From: CAZBXE01 sp964496125
GTDB taxonomy: Bacteria > Chlamydiota > Chlamydiia > Chlamydiales > CAZBXE01
Assembly (NCBI GenBank): GCA_964496125.1
Contig: CAZBXE010000012.1
Location: 1-58,683 of the forward strand
Length of the DNA stretch: 58,683 nt
Direction of reading: 5' to 3'
The position numbers and the translations under genes are program-made. Below the pieces are notes generated by a model that saw only the letters and a program-made list of their open reading frames with translations, was not told where the DNA came from and did no database searches. Of this stretch, positions 1 to 8,153 are shown one piece after another (position 1 is the first letter of the stretch; every line of letters begins with the position of its first letter).

Positions 1-204
1 GATGCAATATTTTAGGATAAATCGACCGAAGGGTGACTTATCCTACAAGGCCGGAAAAGGCTACAAAAGTGGATACAGCCGTTGCGACATTGGGGTGAGA
101 TGGACACAATTAAGGAATGTATGTATGGAAAGAAATACAGGGTTTAAAAAGATTTGATAGACATTCCTATATAATGGTAGCATCTTCAAAAATTTGAAGG
201 TGTT
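1..204. other. Left-edge region before the transposase remnant
   Basis: No gene is firmly supported here. A short open frame (2-157, + strand, 51 codons) runs from the window edge to a TGA. It could be the tail of a gene starting outside the window, but I recognise nothing in it. At 184-199 there is a small palindrome, CTTCAAA-AA-TTTGAAG, just before the transposase start. It may belong to the insertion sequence end or to a promoter region; nothing in the sequence decides between these. Confidence 0.3.
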
Positions 205-867
205 ATGAGTAAGAAAAAAGTACAGGAATTTTACTCGGTGATTGACGAAATCGCCGATAAAGAAGCGTTTCTCGAATCAGTGCGTGAAGGATTTTTGCAA
301 ATTGAAGCCACGGGTGCAAAAGACAATCAAAACCATCCCCTTGTAGATCTTCTGGTTGTCATTTTATGCGCAGTCTTGGCTGGGGCGAATACGATCACGG
401 ATATTCACACCCATGCTCAGGTTAAAATTGGAATGTTTCAGCAACTTCTCCAGATGAGCACGGCGCCGAGCTATGATGTCTTTTGGTGGCTCCTCACGAG
501 ACTGCATCCAAGGCAGATTGAAGGTTGTTTTGTTCGCTGGATTCAGTCGTTACCAGATGAGGATAAGACGAAATTAATCGCTATTGACGGGAAGAACCTT
601 AGAGCAACTGCCTCAAGTAGATGGTGCGATGTCCCTTATGGAGAGCAATCGGCAAAGCGTTCTACCGCTCATGAGTGGCTCGGGCATTTACAAAAATCTG
701 GGGCATGGGCACGGGCACGAAACCAATTCTTCATTCACGATGTGTATATCCCACACATACATGATTTGAAAAGTTGGAAACATCTTCAAGGAAGGGATAT
801 CATTTTTTTCCCAATCTTAATATCAAAACTTTATTTTTCTCTAGCAAAAGAAGAGAAGTTCCTGTAA
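205..867 (+). pseudogene. ISAs1-family transposase, truncated remnant
   Basis: The first ~135 residues look like the N-terminal half of an ISAs1-family transposase: the DDE_Tnp_1-associated region (HPLVDLLVVILCAVLAGA, DVFWWLL) followed by the first catalytic block, IAIDGKNLR, with the first Asp of the DDE triad. A full family member is about 370 residues. This frame stops at 220, and everything after about residue 140 is unlike the family, so the second Asp and the Glu are missing. The replaced tail includes a GC-rich repeat (701-749) that also occurs at 13.8 and 28.4 kb, suggesting that repeat insertion or recombination removed the 3' half. The frame ends 10 bases before valS. Transposition activity is not expected. 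Confidence 0.75.
701..749 (-). repeat. Dispersed repeat, variant B, copy 1
   Basis: On the minus strand this reads ATATACACATCGTGAATGAA, then GAATTGGTTTCGTGCCCGTG, then CCCATGCCCC. Near-identical sequence occurs at 13764-13813 and 28411-28462. This copy lies inside the degenerate 3' part of the transposase remnant. Its start, ATACACA-7 nt-TGAAGAATTGGTTTC, parallels the arm of variant A (ATACACA-7 nt-TGAAAAGTTGGTTTC), so the two are probably variants of one element. Confidence 0.7.
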
Positions 868-877
868 ATTTCTTCCT

Positions 878-3706
878 ATGAAAGAGCTTCCCAAAACATA
901 CACATCACAAGATATAGAAAGAAAATGGTACGAGTTTTGGGAAGAAAATAAATTTTTCGAAGCAGACCCTTCGTCAGATAAGCCTCCCTACTGCATTGTC
1001 ATACCCCCACCTAACGTGACAGGCGCTCTCCACATGGGCCATGCCCTTGTCGATACACTCCAAGATATCCTGATCCGATGGAAGCGCATGCAAGGGTTTG
1101 AAACTCTCTGGGTACCAGGTGTTGACCATGCTGGAATCTCCACACAAACCGTTGTGGAAAGACACTTAATCAAAACCACAGGCAAAAGACGCGTGGACCA
1201 CAGCCGTGAGGAGTTTCTGAAAGCTGTATGGGCATGGAAAGAAGAGAATGAGGGAAAGATCGTCAAGCAAATCAAACGTCTTGGCTGTTCTTGCGATTGG
1301 TCTCGCTACAGATTTACGATGGACGAGGGCAACAACAAAGCCGTTCGTTCTATCTTTACGATGCTCTACAAAAACGGCCTTATCTACCGAGGCGACTACC
1401 TTGTTAATTGGGATCCGTTAACACAAACAGCCCTCTCCGATGATGAAGTAGAATATGAAGAACGCCTCTCTTCTCTTTGGCACTTTCGCTACCCGTTAAG
1501 CGATGGTTCTGGCTATTTAGAGTTTGCAACAACCCGGCCAGAAACGATGCTAGGGGATTTGGCGCTCGCTGTTGCACCAGGAGATGCACGCTACAGCGCA
1601 TTTGTCGGAAAGACATGCCGCCACCCCTTCTCAGACAGACTTCTCCCTGTGATCGCCGATCACATGGTAGATCCTACTTTTGGTACAGGTGTAGTAAAAA
1701 TCACTCCCGCTCACGACCCGAACGACTACCAGATGGGTCTAAGACATGGTCTTGCCCTTCTCAACATCATGACAAAAGATGGGAAGATCAATGAAAATGG
1801 CGCTCCCTTCCAAGGACTCACCATGGAAGAGTGCAGGCAAAAAATCATTCCATACATGCAAGAAAAAGGCCTCTTTGTCAAGGCAGAGCCCCACGTAAAC
1901 CGCGTTGGTGTTTCATACCGATCTAAAGCCGTCATCGAGCCTTTTATTTCGAAGCAGTGGTTTGTGAGAATGAGCGATTTTGCCAAAGAGCTGCGCTACC
2001 TTGTGGAAAAAGGGCAAGTCAGCATCCTTCCAAAGCCCTGGGAAACGGTGTACTACAGATGGGTCGATAACCTACGCGACTGGTGCATCAGCCGTCAACT
2101 TTGGTGGGGACACCGCATCCCGATTTGGTACCATGTAAACGACTCCTCTCGCCTTATCTGCCAAGAGAGCGATGAAATTCCAGACGAAGTACGCACACAT
2201 CCAGATGAGTGGAAACAAGAAGAAGATGTTCTCGATACGTGGTTTTCCTCAGCCCTCTGGCCTTTTGCCTCTTTGGGCTGGCCAGAGAAAACAGAAGAAC
2301 TTACTCGCTTCTATCCGAATGCTACGCTTATCACAGGGCACGACATCATTTTCTTTTGGGTAGCACGTATGCTTTTCATGGGCAACTATGTCAATAAAAA
2401 GCCCCCTTTCCCCGCAGTCTACCTGCATGGCCTGATCTATGGAAAGTCGTACTGGCGCGAGCAGAAAGGGGGAGGTATTGCTTACCTCTCTGAAGCTGAG
2501 CGAAAGGAGTATGACCTCGGTAAACCCCTTCCTGAGGGCGTTTTTTCCAAATGGGAAAAAATGTCAAAAACAAAAGGAAACATTATCGATCCTCTCGAAA
2601 TGATTGCAGAATATGGCACAGACGCCATGCGAATGGCTCTTGCGCTTAGCCCCTCTGCCTCTCGTGAGATCGACCTAGACCGCCGAAAATTTGAAGAGAA
2701 CCGAAACTTTGCCAATAAGGTATGGAACGGCGCCCGTTTTGTACTCATGAATCTCCCCTCACACTTTGATCAGGGGCTTAATGCCTCTCTCTTTACACTG
2801 GAAGACAAATGGATTCTCTCGCAGCTCAATGAAGCCATACGAGCTGTAAACGAAAAACTTACAAACTACGAATTTGACAATGCGGCAAACCTAGCCTATA
2901 CCTTCTTCTGGGATAAGTTTTGTGCCTACTATGTAGAGGTGACAAAACCCTACCTCTTTGGAAAAGCGGGAACAGAAGAAGAGAAAAATAATAAACAGAA
3001 GATACTCGCCATCGTACTTGACCACGCGATCCGCCTACTTCATCCTATGGCACCTTTCATTACAGAAGAGCTCTTTCATCTTCTTAAAGAGCAGCTAGGG
3101 CCCCTTGATACCTCCTCTTCTGTTGACCCCTATACCCACGCGAGCATCAAAGCTCTTACGAGTCCTGCATGTATAGTAGCTCCCTACCCTGAAGTGATCT
3201 CTGCGTCTGATATTAATCCAACAGTAGATGCAACCTTTGACCTTGTACGGCAAGCAGTCTACGCCATCCGTAATATTCGTGGTGAAATGCGCGTGCCACC
3301 TGGCACCCCCATCGACATCTACTTTGTAGGAGATGCAAGCGATCCTACCTACCAGATCATCGAGGCAAATACCCAGATGATCCGCTCGCTTGTGCGCTCT
3401 CAGAAGATTGAAACACTTCACAGAGAACCAGCCCTTGGCTTTGCTTGTACGGCCGTGCTTGGCAATGTGTTGGTGATGATCCCCCTTCCAAAAGAACTTC
3501 TGCTCCAAGAGCAGGAAAGGCTAAAAAAAGAGTGGGAGAAGCTTACCAAGACAGTCGAAGGGGCAAAAAAGCGCCTTGAGAACACCTCTTTTGTAGAAAA
3601 TGCTCCGCCACATATCATTATCCAGCAGAGGGAAACCCTGGCGCGAGAAGAGCAAGCTCTACGCGAAATCTCCACTAAACTCGCAAAGCTCTCCCTTAAA
3701 GATTAA
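878..3706 (+). CDS. valS: Valine--tRNA ligase
   Basis: Class I aminoacyl-tRNA synthetase that charges tRNA-Val with valine in the cytoplasm. At 942 residues it has the usual bacterial ValRS length. Visible landmarks are the HIGH-type motif HMGH (residues 52-55) after PPPNVTGAL, the editing-domain region around residues 200-330, the DVLDTWFSSALWPF block and the KMSKT signature (561-565). A Lys/Glu-rich coiled-coil arm forms the C-terminus (about 870-942). Translation starts 10 bases after the stop of the transposase remnant, so the promoter must lie inside or upstream of that remnant. It is convergent with the gene at 3728-4387, with 21 bases between. valS next to a V-ATPase region is also a Chlamydia arrangement, but here other genes have come between them. 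Confidence 0.98.
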   Translation: MKELPKTYTSQDIERKWYEFWEENKFFEADPSSDKPPYCIVIPPPNVTGALHMGHALVDTLQDILIRWKRMQGFETLWVPGVDHAGISTQTVVERHLIKTTGKRRVDHSREEFLKAVWAWKEENEGKIVKQIKRLGCSCDWSRYRFTMDEGNNKAVRSIFTMLYKNGLIYRGDYLVNWDPLTQTALSDDEVEYEERLSSLWHFRYPLSDGSGYLEFATTRPETMLGDLALAVAPGDARYSAFVGKTCRHPFSDRLLPVIADHMVDPTFGTGVVKITPAHDPNDYQMGLRHGLALLNIMTKDGKINENGAPFQGLTMEECRQKIIPYMQEKGLFVKAEPHVNRVGVSYRSKAVIEPFISKQWFVRMSDFAKELRYLVEKGQVSILPKPWETVYYRWVDNLRDWCISRQLWWGHRIPIWYHVNDSSRLICQESDEIPDEVRTHPDEWKQEEDVLDTWFSSALWPFASLGWPEKTEELTRFYPNATLITGHDIIFFWVARMLFMGNYVNKKPPFPAVYLHGLIYGKSYWREQKGGGIAYLSEAERKEYDLGKPLPEGVFSKWEKMSKTKGNIIDPLEMIAEYGTDAMRMALALSPSASREIDLDRRKFEENRNFANKVWNGARFVLMNLPSHFDQGLNASLFTLEDKWILSQLNEAIRAVNEKLTNYEFDNAANLAYTFFWDKFCAYYVEVTKPYLFGKAGTEEEKNNKQKILAIVLDHAIRLLHPMAPFITEELFHLLKEQLGPLDTSSSVDPYTHASIKALTSPACIVAPYPEVISASDINPTVDATFDLVRQAVYAIRNIRGEMRVPPGTPIDIYFVGDASDPTYQIIEANTQMIRSLVRSQKIETLHREPALGFACTAVLGNVLVMIPLPKELLLQEQERLKKEWEKLTKTVEGAKKRLENTSFVENAPPHIIIQQRETLAREEQALREISTKLAKLSLKD

Positions 3707-3727
3707 AAATTTTACAAACAACAATTC

Positions 3728-4387
3728 TCAAGCGGCTTGGTTTTTGAGGTGCTCGAGCATGGCCAGCTCTTGCTCGAACTCATCTGACTGAGAAGCTAAA
3801 TCCAGGCCCTCTTCAATGACTTCTTTAGCGAGGGGATCGTTCTGCATGAGCAAATACCTTGCAAAGTAGACATAGGAGAGGGGATGGTGCTCGCTGATCA
3901 GGATCGCAATTCCATACGCCTGGATAGCGTCTTCATGCGCTCCAAGCTCCGAGAGTGCGCAAGCAACACCAATCCAAAACTGATACCTTGCAAAATCGAG
4001 GAAGATCAAAAAAGCAAAGAGGTCTCTCGCCATCTCAAAATTTGTCGCAAGTTGCTTACTTGCAATTTCATAGAGATTTCTCAAATCAAACTCATCAATG
4101 CCAATCAGATCAGCAACATCGTAATTCTCCTCAGCTACCGCACCCAAGATGTCCAAAGAAGACTCTTTCTTTTTAAATACCTCAAGCTTTTGAATGCAAG
4201 AAACTTCTGGATTATCCAGGTAGCCTTCTAGCCCCCGGAGAACCATACCGACACCCTTTTCCAGCATCTCATTCATATCCTGGGAAACGTTAGCCTTTTC
4301 CCCCCTTCCCCCCTTGGAATGCAAGGAGACTTTTCTGAGCGCTGCATAAAAGATTTCAAACAGTTTTTTTATTCTATCATTGCCCAT
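3728..4387 (-). CDS. LcrH/SycD-like TPR protein (possible type III secretion chaperone)
   Basis: Cytoplasmic protein of 219 residues with no signal peptide. The segment around residues 115-195 (ARDLFAFLIFLDFARYQFWI, GACALSELGAHEDAIQAYGI-like helices, then SYVYFARYLLMQ) has the helix-turn-helix pattern of tetratricopeptide repeats. In particular it resembles LcrH/SycD chaperones, where a short TPR array grips translocator proteins for type III secretion. The N-terminal ~100 residues are unlike that family and are longer than in a typical 160-residue LcrH. It is divergent from the outer-membrane protein gene at 4560, with a perfect palindrome between them. The TPR fold is moderately sure; the chaperone role is inferred and no partner gene is adjacent. 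Confidence 0.55.
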   Translation of the reverse strand: MGNDRIKKLFEIFYAALRKVSLHSKGGRGEKANVSQDMNEMLEKGVGMVLRGLEGYLDNPEVSCIQKLEVFKKKESSLDILGAVAEENYDVADLIGIDEFDLRNLYEIASKQLATNFEMARDLFAFLIFLDFARYQFWIGVACALSELGAHEDAIQAYGIAILISEHHPLSYVYFARYLLMQNDPLAKEVIEEGLDLASQSDEFEQELAMLEHLKNQAA

Positions 4388-4436
4388 GATGTTACTAAAG
4401 TATATTAATTACACAACTTTATTATAACAAAACCGC

Positions 4437-4462
4437 AATTACTTTTTTAGTAAAAAGTAATT
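4437..4462. promoter_or_regulatory. Perfect 11-bp palindrome between divergent genes
   Basis: AATTACTTTTT (4437-4447) and AAAAAGTAATT (4452-4462) pair perfectly around a 4-base loop, TAGT. It sits midway between the divergently transcribed genes 4387(-) and 4560(+), where an operator would lie. It could equally form a weak AT-rich hairpin in RNA. Its function is unknown. Confidence 0.45.
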
Positions 4463-4559
4463 AAACACACAACGCATTATTTTACAAGAAGTTACAAAGA
4501 TGCCCTACATTGAGCATTTTTTTCTTGCCCGTTTTTAGATTTTGATGATGATGGAGCCC

Positions 4560-5240
4560 ATGGGTACATGGAAATGGAAAATCTTGCTTTTAGCCGCAAC
4601 GCTTAGCTTAACTACCGTACAGGCGCATGTTCGTGATGGGGTTTACCTAGGAGCAGGCTGCGGAGCTGGCTTTGGGCAATTCGACCTTAAGGCGATGAAT
4701 ACACTGACAGGTGTGTCGGTTAAAAGAGAGGCAAGCCGTGTCATCTGCCAAGGAAACGCCTTCCTCGGATTTGGGTGGACGCTGCCTAACTGTGTTTATC
4801 TAGGCTTAGAAACAGCAACCCGGTTTCCAAAGATCTCTGCAAGACTAGAAAGGCCCGCTGTTTCAGTGACGAAATTCAATCTCACAAACGTTCTCTCTGT
4901 ACGGGAAATGGCAAGCCTGGATGTAGTGGCCGGCTACCGCTTGGCCAGGGACTATCTTCTTTATGGACGGATTGGCGGCTCATTTGCCAAGCTGCATTTA
5001 CAATTGAATAAGAAAAAAGCTGCCGACGTGGCGCAGTATGATTTTAACGACTACAAGTCGGGTTTAAGAGCAGGTGTAGGTGCCAACTTTGAAATCAACT
5101 GCTGGATGGGTGTAGGGCTAGACTATATCTACACTGGGTATCGGTTACAGAGCACCTATATTGAAAAGTACAAGACCAATCAAACCCAAAGGCCACACAC
5201 GCACTCGATTGCCGCCTCCCTCTTCTTTAACTTTAGTTAA
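4560..5240 (+). CDS. Putative outer-membrane beta-barrel protein
   Basis: 226 residues from the ATG at 4560, which gives a clean signal peptide (GTWKWKILLLAATLSLTTVQA) and has GGAG just upstream; further ATGs at 4545-4551 are possible. The mature part alternates short hydrophobic strands with polar turns, is Gly and aromatic rich, and ends in LFFNFS. This is the pattern of small 8-stranded opacity-type barrels. It probably sits in the outer membrane. I cannot assign it to a named family or substrate. Its stop codon shares bases with the stop of the convergent F-box gene (TTAA at 5237-5240). Confidence 0.7.
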   Translation: MGTWKWKILLLAATLSLTTVQAHVRDGVYLGAGCGAGFGQFDLKAMNTLTGVSVKREASRVICQGNAFLGFGWTLPNCVYLGLETATRFPKISARLERPAVSVTKFNLTNVLSVREMASLDVVAGYRLARDYLLYGRIGGSFAKLHLQLNKKKAADVAQYDFNDYKSGLRAGVGANFEINCWMGVGLDYIYTGYRLQSTYIEKYKTNQTQRPHTHSIAASLFFNFS

Positions 5241-6667
5241 GTTCTGAATGAAGAAGGAATGAACTGGCAGATCAAAGCATCGTCTAGCCCTACGATAACA
5301 ATTTTCCCGTCTACTTCTAGCAAATCCTCCACTCCCATGCTAAAAGCGCCCAGGTTTACAATTCTGAGGCAAGAAGTTGTTTTGATATCCCACACTTCGA
5401 TCTCAGGGCTTCTAAATCTACCTGCAAGAAGGCAATTGCCGCTAACCAACATAGCGCTCACAGGACCTGTGCCTGTCGGCCTCGAGAAGACCTGTTTGCA
5501 GAAACCGCTATCAAGATCCCATCTCACAATCATGCCAGGAGCGCTCTTCTCAACAGCCTCCATCCCCTCGCTTAGTTGCTGGACGAGAGGATCGTAACCG
5601 ACAAAGAGATCTGTTTTGGTGACAAGAAAGGACCTGAACTTAGGATCAGATTGGCAAGAGCCGCGCGTAAAAGTGGTCAGACAAGAGCCTGTAGCCAAAT
5701 CCCATTTTTTTAGCGTGCGATCTAAATAGCAACGTGTTATGAGACATTCCTTGTAAAGGGCAAGCACTCCTACCTCAGCCTGATGGCCAGAAAAAACCTG
5801 TTCACATTGTCCCGTCGCTAGACTCCACATCCGAGCTGTCATATCGGTGGAGCCTGAAAAAAAAGAGTCTTTTGTAAAAAGCAAACTTTTTACCTCTGCG
5901 CTATGCCCTAAGAAAACACGCTTGCTTCTACCCCTCTCCGGACTGCACTCCATTACAACTCCATTTTCTGTCCCTATAAAAAGGGTCTCTCCATGAACTG
6001 CAAGAGAAGTGATCTTCTCAGCATAATGAGAGAACTGCCTTTCTTTTGTTCTGTTTGTAGAAACCTCCCATTTCTTGATCGTAGAACGAAGTCTCGTGTT
6101 GTAAGGATCACCGAGGAGGGTGCTGCAACTTGCAAAAACGTCCCTTCCATTTGAGTCAAAGAAAGCGAGATTGTAATTCCACCTTCCTCCAAGAAAACCA
6201 ATACGTTGTCCCTCAAAAGAAAAAAAATTAATAGACGAATCCCCTCTTTTTCCAAAAAAAAGTACACCTCCGCGTACAACGACCTTAACCGAAGTTATCC
6301 ATTCATGCTCGCGAGGCATTGAATGTCTGAAACGAATCTGGGATATAGGCATCCACTGTGCTATCCTTTCGCAACATTCAAGAAACGCCATAGGTTTTGT
6401 ATCCTTCAATGCACGTTGCTCTGGTGAAAGACCATCCCTATAATCATTGAGTGCAACCTTCGCAAGCTCTCTCCAAAGGCGACTTACGTGGGCAGCATGC
6501 GCCAGGTCCCGCAAACCTAGGTATGAGAAAACATGTAATATCAATTCCCTAGGAAGAGCCGGTAACGAGCCTACTTCAGGGTTCCCTGGAGATTGATCCA
6601 ATTTTTGCCTTGTTACAGGAGGCAAGGAAAAAGGATCCTCCACTTTTCTTTTCATAGGTGATGTCAT
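5237..6667 (-). CDS. F-box and WD40-repeat protein (eukaryote-like, possible effector)
   Basis: 476 residues. Residues about 36-72 (LPRELILHVFSYLGLRDLAH, then AAHVSRLWRELAKV) match the F-box, the eukaryotic motif that docks on Skp1 in SCF ubiquitin ligases. Residues ~215-475 contain several WD40-like blades, including GHSAEVKSLLF..SGSTDMTARMW and SGHQAEVGVLAL..DRTLKKWDLATG. F-box plus WD40 is the architecture of Fbw-type substrate receptors. Bacteria have no SCF complex, so the likely workplace is the host cytosol after secretion; that is inference. There is no Sec signal peptide. The start is supported by AAGGAG eight bases upstream. It is convergent with the beta-barrel gene. Confidence 0.8.
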   Translation of the reverse strand: MTSPMKRKVEDPFSLPPVTRQKLDQSPGNPEVGSLPALPRELILHVFSYLGLRDLAHAAHVSRLWRELAKVALNDYRDGLSPEQRALKDTKPMAFLECCERIAQWMPISQIRFRHSMPREHEWITSVKVVVRGGVLFFGKRGDSSINFFSFEGQRIGFLGGRWNYNLAFFDSNGRDVFASCSTLLGDPYNTRLRSTIKKWEVSTNRTKERQFSHYAEKITSLAVHGETLFIGTENGVVMECSPERGRSKRVFLGHSAEVKSLLFTKDSFFSGSTDMTARMWSLATGQCEQVFSGHQAEVGVLALYKECLITRCYLDRTLKKWDLATGSCLTTFTRGSCQSDPKFRSFLVTKTDLFVGYDPLVQQLSEGMEAVEKSAPGMIVRWDLDSGFCKQVFSRPTGTGPVSAMLVSGNCLLAGRFRSPEIEVWDIKTTSCLRIVNLGAFSMGVEDLLEVDGKIVIVGLDDALICQFIPSSFRT

Positions 6668-6782
6668 ATGGCATTCTCCTTAATTCTCATAAGATATTAA
6701 AAAAAAACCTAAAACGAAAGAGGTCAAAAGCAGTTGTCTAAAAACCTGCATAGAGGCATCTTAACAAAAAAAAAGGGGGGGA

Positions 6783-6810
6783 GCAACACCCTGAAGGAGA
6801 GGGGTGTTGC
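6783..6810 (-). terminator. Intrinsic terminator after the symporter genes
   Basis: GCAACACCC (6783-6791) pairs with GGGTGTTGC (6802-6810). Read on the minus strand, the hairpin is followed by TCCCCCCC and then a run of nine or more T. It lies directly downstream of the stop of the symporter gene at 6819. The C run before the T run is unusual but still compatible with termination. Confidence 0.65.
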
Positions 6811-6818
6811 ACTAGATC

Positions 6819-8153
6819 TTAAGAAACGGCGGTTTCTGGGTCGCGCTCTGCCTCGAGGAGGCGGATAAAGCTGCGGGTCTCGGCAATCGTGATGCCAGAG
6901 AGCGCAAGAAGACCGAGAAGGTTCGGGATCGCCATCAAGCCGTTGAAAATATCAGCTAAGATCCAAACTGTCTGAAGCTTAAGCATCGCACCCGGAATAA
7001 TCGTCAGGGTAAAGAGAATTCGGTAAATAGGCACTGACTTTGGCCCAAGCAGATATTCTGTGCACTTCTCACCGTAATACGCCCAGCCAAGAAGAGTCGT
7101 AAAGGCAAAGAGAAAAAGAGAAACTGCGACTATCGCTGAACCATAGGGAATATGGACATCAAAGGCGCTGGCAGTCAATGTAGCGCCCGTAGTTGTTGGG
7201 TTATCAATTGTTGTTGTAATCACAAGTCCTGTGATCGAGCAGAGCACAATGGTTGTCAAGAAAGCGCCTGTCATCGAGACAAGAGCGCCTCTTCCTGGGT
7301 GGTCCGCTTGTGATGCTGCCGCTGCAATCGATGCAGTACCTAGGCCCGCTTCACTTGTCATCAGACCTCGGGAAATTCCCACCTGAATTGTTGCAAGCAG
7401 ACCCCCTACTGCTGCCTTACCGGAGAAAGCATCAGAGAAGATAAGACCAAAAGCGTGAGGCAGCTTTGCATAGTTTATGGCCAAGATCGCAACCCCCCCC
7501 GAGAGGTAGAGAAGAGCCATAAAAGGCACGAGAAGGGAAGCTAGCTTCCCAATAGAGTGAATACCTCCGAGCAAGGTAATCCCGATAATGAGAGCGCAGA
7601 GAATGCCCGATTCCAGGGGGGACACATTGCACACCGACTGCATCACATCAGCAACCGAGTTTGCCTGGATCATGTTTCCACCACCTAGAGCGGCAAGGGA
7701 GCCAAGAAGGGCAAAAGCACAGGCTAGACTTTTCCAACCAAGACCTTGTTCAATAAAATACATGGGGCCACCAGACATCTGGCCATTCTTACCCATCGTT
7801 CTAAACTTTATGGCAAGAATTGCCTCGGCAAATTTTGTTGCCATCCCCAATAGGGCCGTAACCCACATCCAGAAGAGAGCGCCAGGGCCGCCAAGTGTGA
7901 TCGCTGTGGCCACACCTGCGATATTTCCAATACCCATGGAAGCAGAAAGAGCAGTCATGAGAGCTTCAAAATGGCTAAGGTCTCCCTTCCCTTTCTTTGT
8001 CTTCTCAAACCCAAGAGCTATCTTGAGGGAATAGAACAGGTAGCGGAACTGCAATCCCCGAAGTGCTACAGTCAGATACAAACTCACTCCAATCAAAAGA
8101 ATCAATAGAGGCGGACCCCATACAACTTGATATACTGTTTCTACTATGCCCAT
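6819..8153 (-). CDS. Sodium:alanine symporter, AGCS family (copy 1)
   Basis: Inner-membrane transporter of 444 residues, the usual AGCS length, importing alanine or glycine with Na+ (family knowledge). Visible signatures are the N-terminal VVWGPPLLILLIGVSLYLT, the block GIGNIAGVATAITLGGPGALFWMWVTAL (given here in part; residues ~75-102), KFRTMGKNGQMSGGPMYFIE and GLGTASIAAAASQADHP. About ten hydrophobic segments are visible. AGAGGAAAAT precedes the ATG. The start overlaps the stop of the next gene upstream by 10 bases, so the two are translationally coupled. It is the most divergent of the three tandem copies and probably last in their operon, with a terminator just beyond it. Confidence 0.93.
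   Translation of the reverse strand: MGIVETVYQVVWGPPLLILLIGVSLYLTVALRGLQFRYLFYSLKIALGFEKTKKGKGDLSHFEALMTALSASMGIGNIAGVATAITLGGPGALFWMWVTALLGMATKFAEAILAIKFRTMGKNGQMSGGPMYFIEQGLGWKSLACAFALLGSLAALGGGNMIQANSVADVMQSVCNVSPLESGILCALIIGITLLGGIHSIGKLASLLVPFMALLYLSGGVAILAINYAKLPHAFGLIFSDAFSGKAAVGGLLATIQVGISRGLMTSEAGLGTASIAAAASQADHPGRGALVSMTGAFLTTIVLCSITGLVITTTIDNPTTTGATLTASAFDVHIPYGSAIVAVSLFLFAFTTLLGWAYYGEKCTEYLLGPKSVPIYRILFTLTIIPGAMLKLQTVWILADIFNGLMAIPNLLGLLALSGITIAETRSFIRLLEAERDPETAVS

Noticed and set aside
584..769. 61-codon plus-strand frame within the transposase remnant
   Set aside because: No transposase motif continues in this frame clearly enough to claim a programmed frameshift; it covers the GC-rich repeat.
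7588..8034. 148-codon plus-strand frame inside a symporter gene
   Set aside because: It is antisense to a strongly conserved AGCS gene and encodes Arg/Pro-rich shadow sequence without family features.
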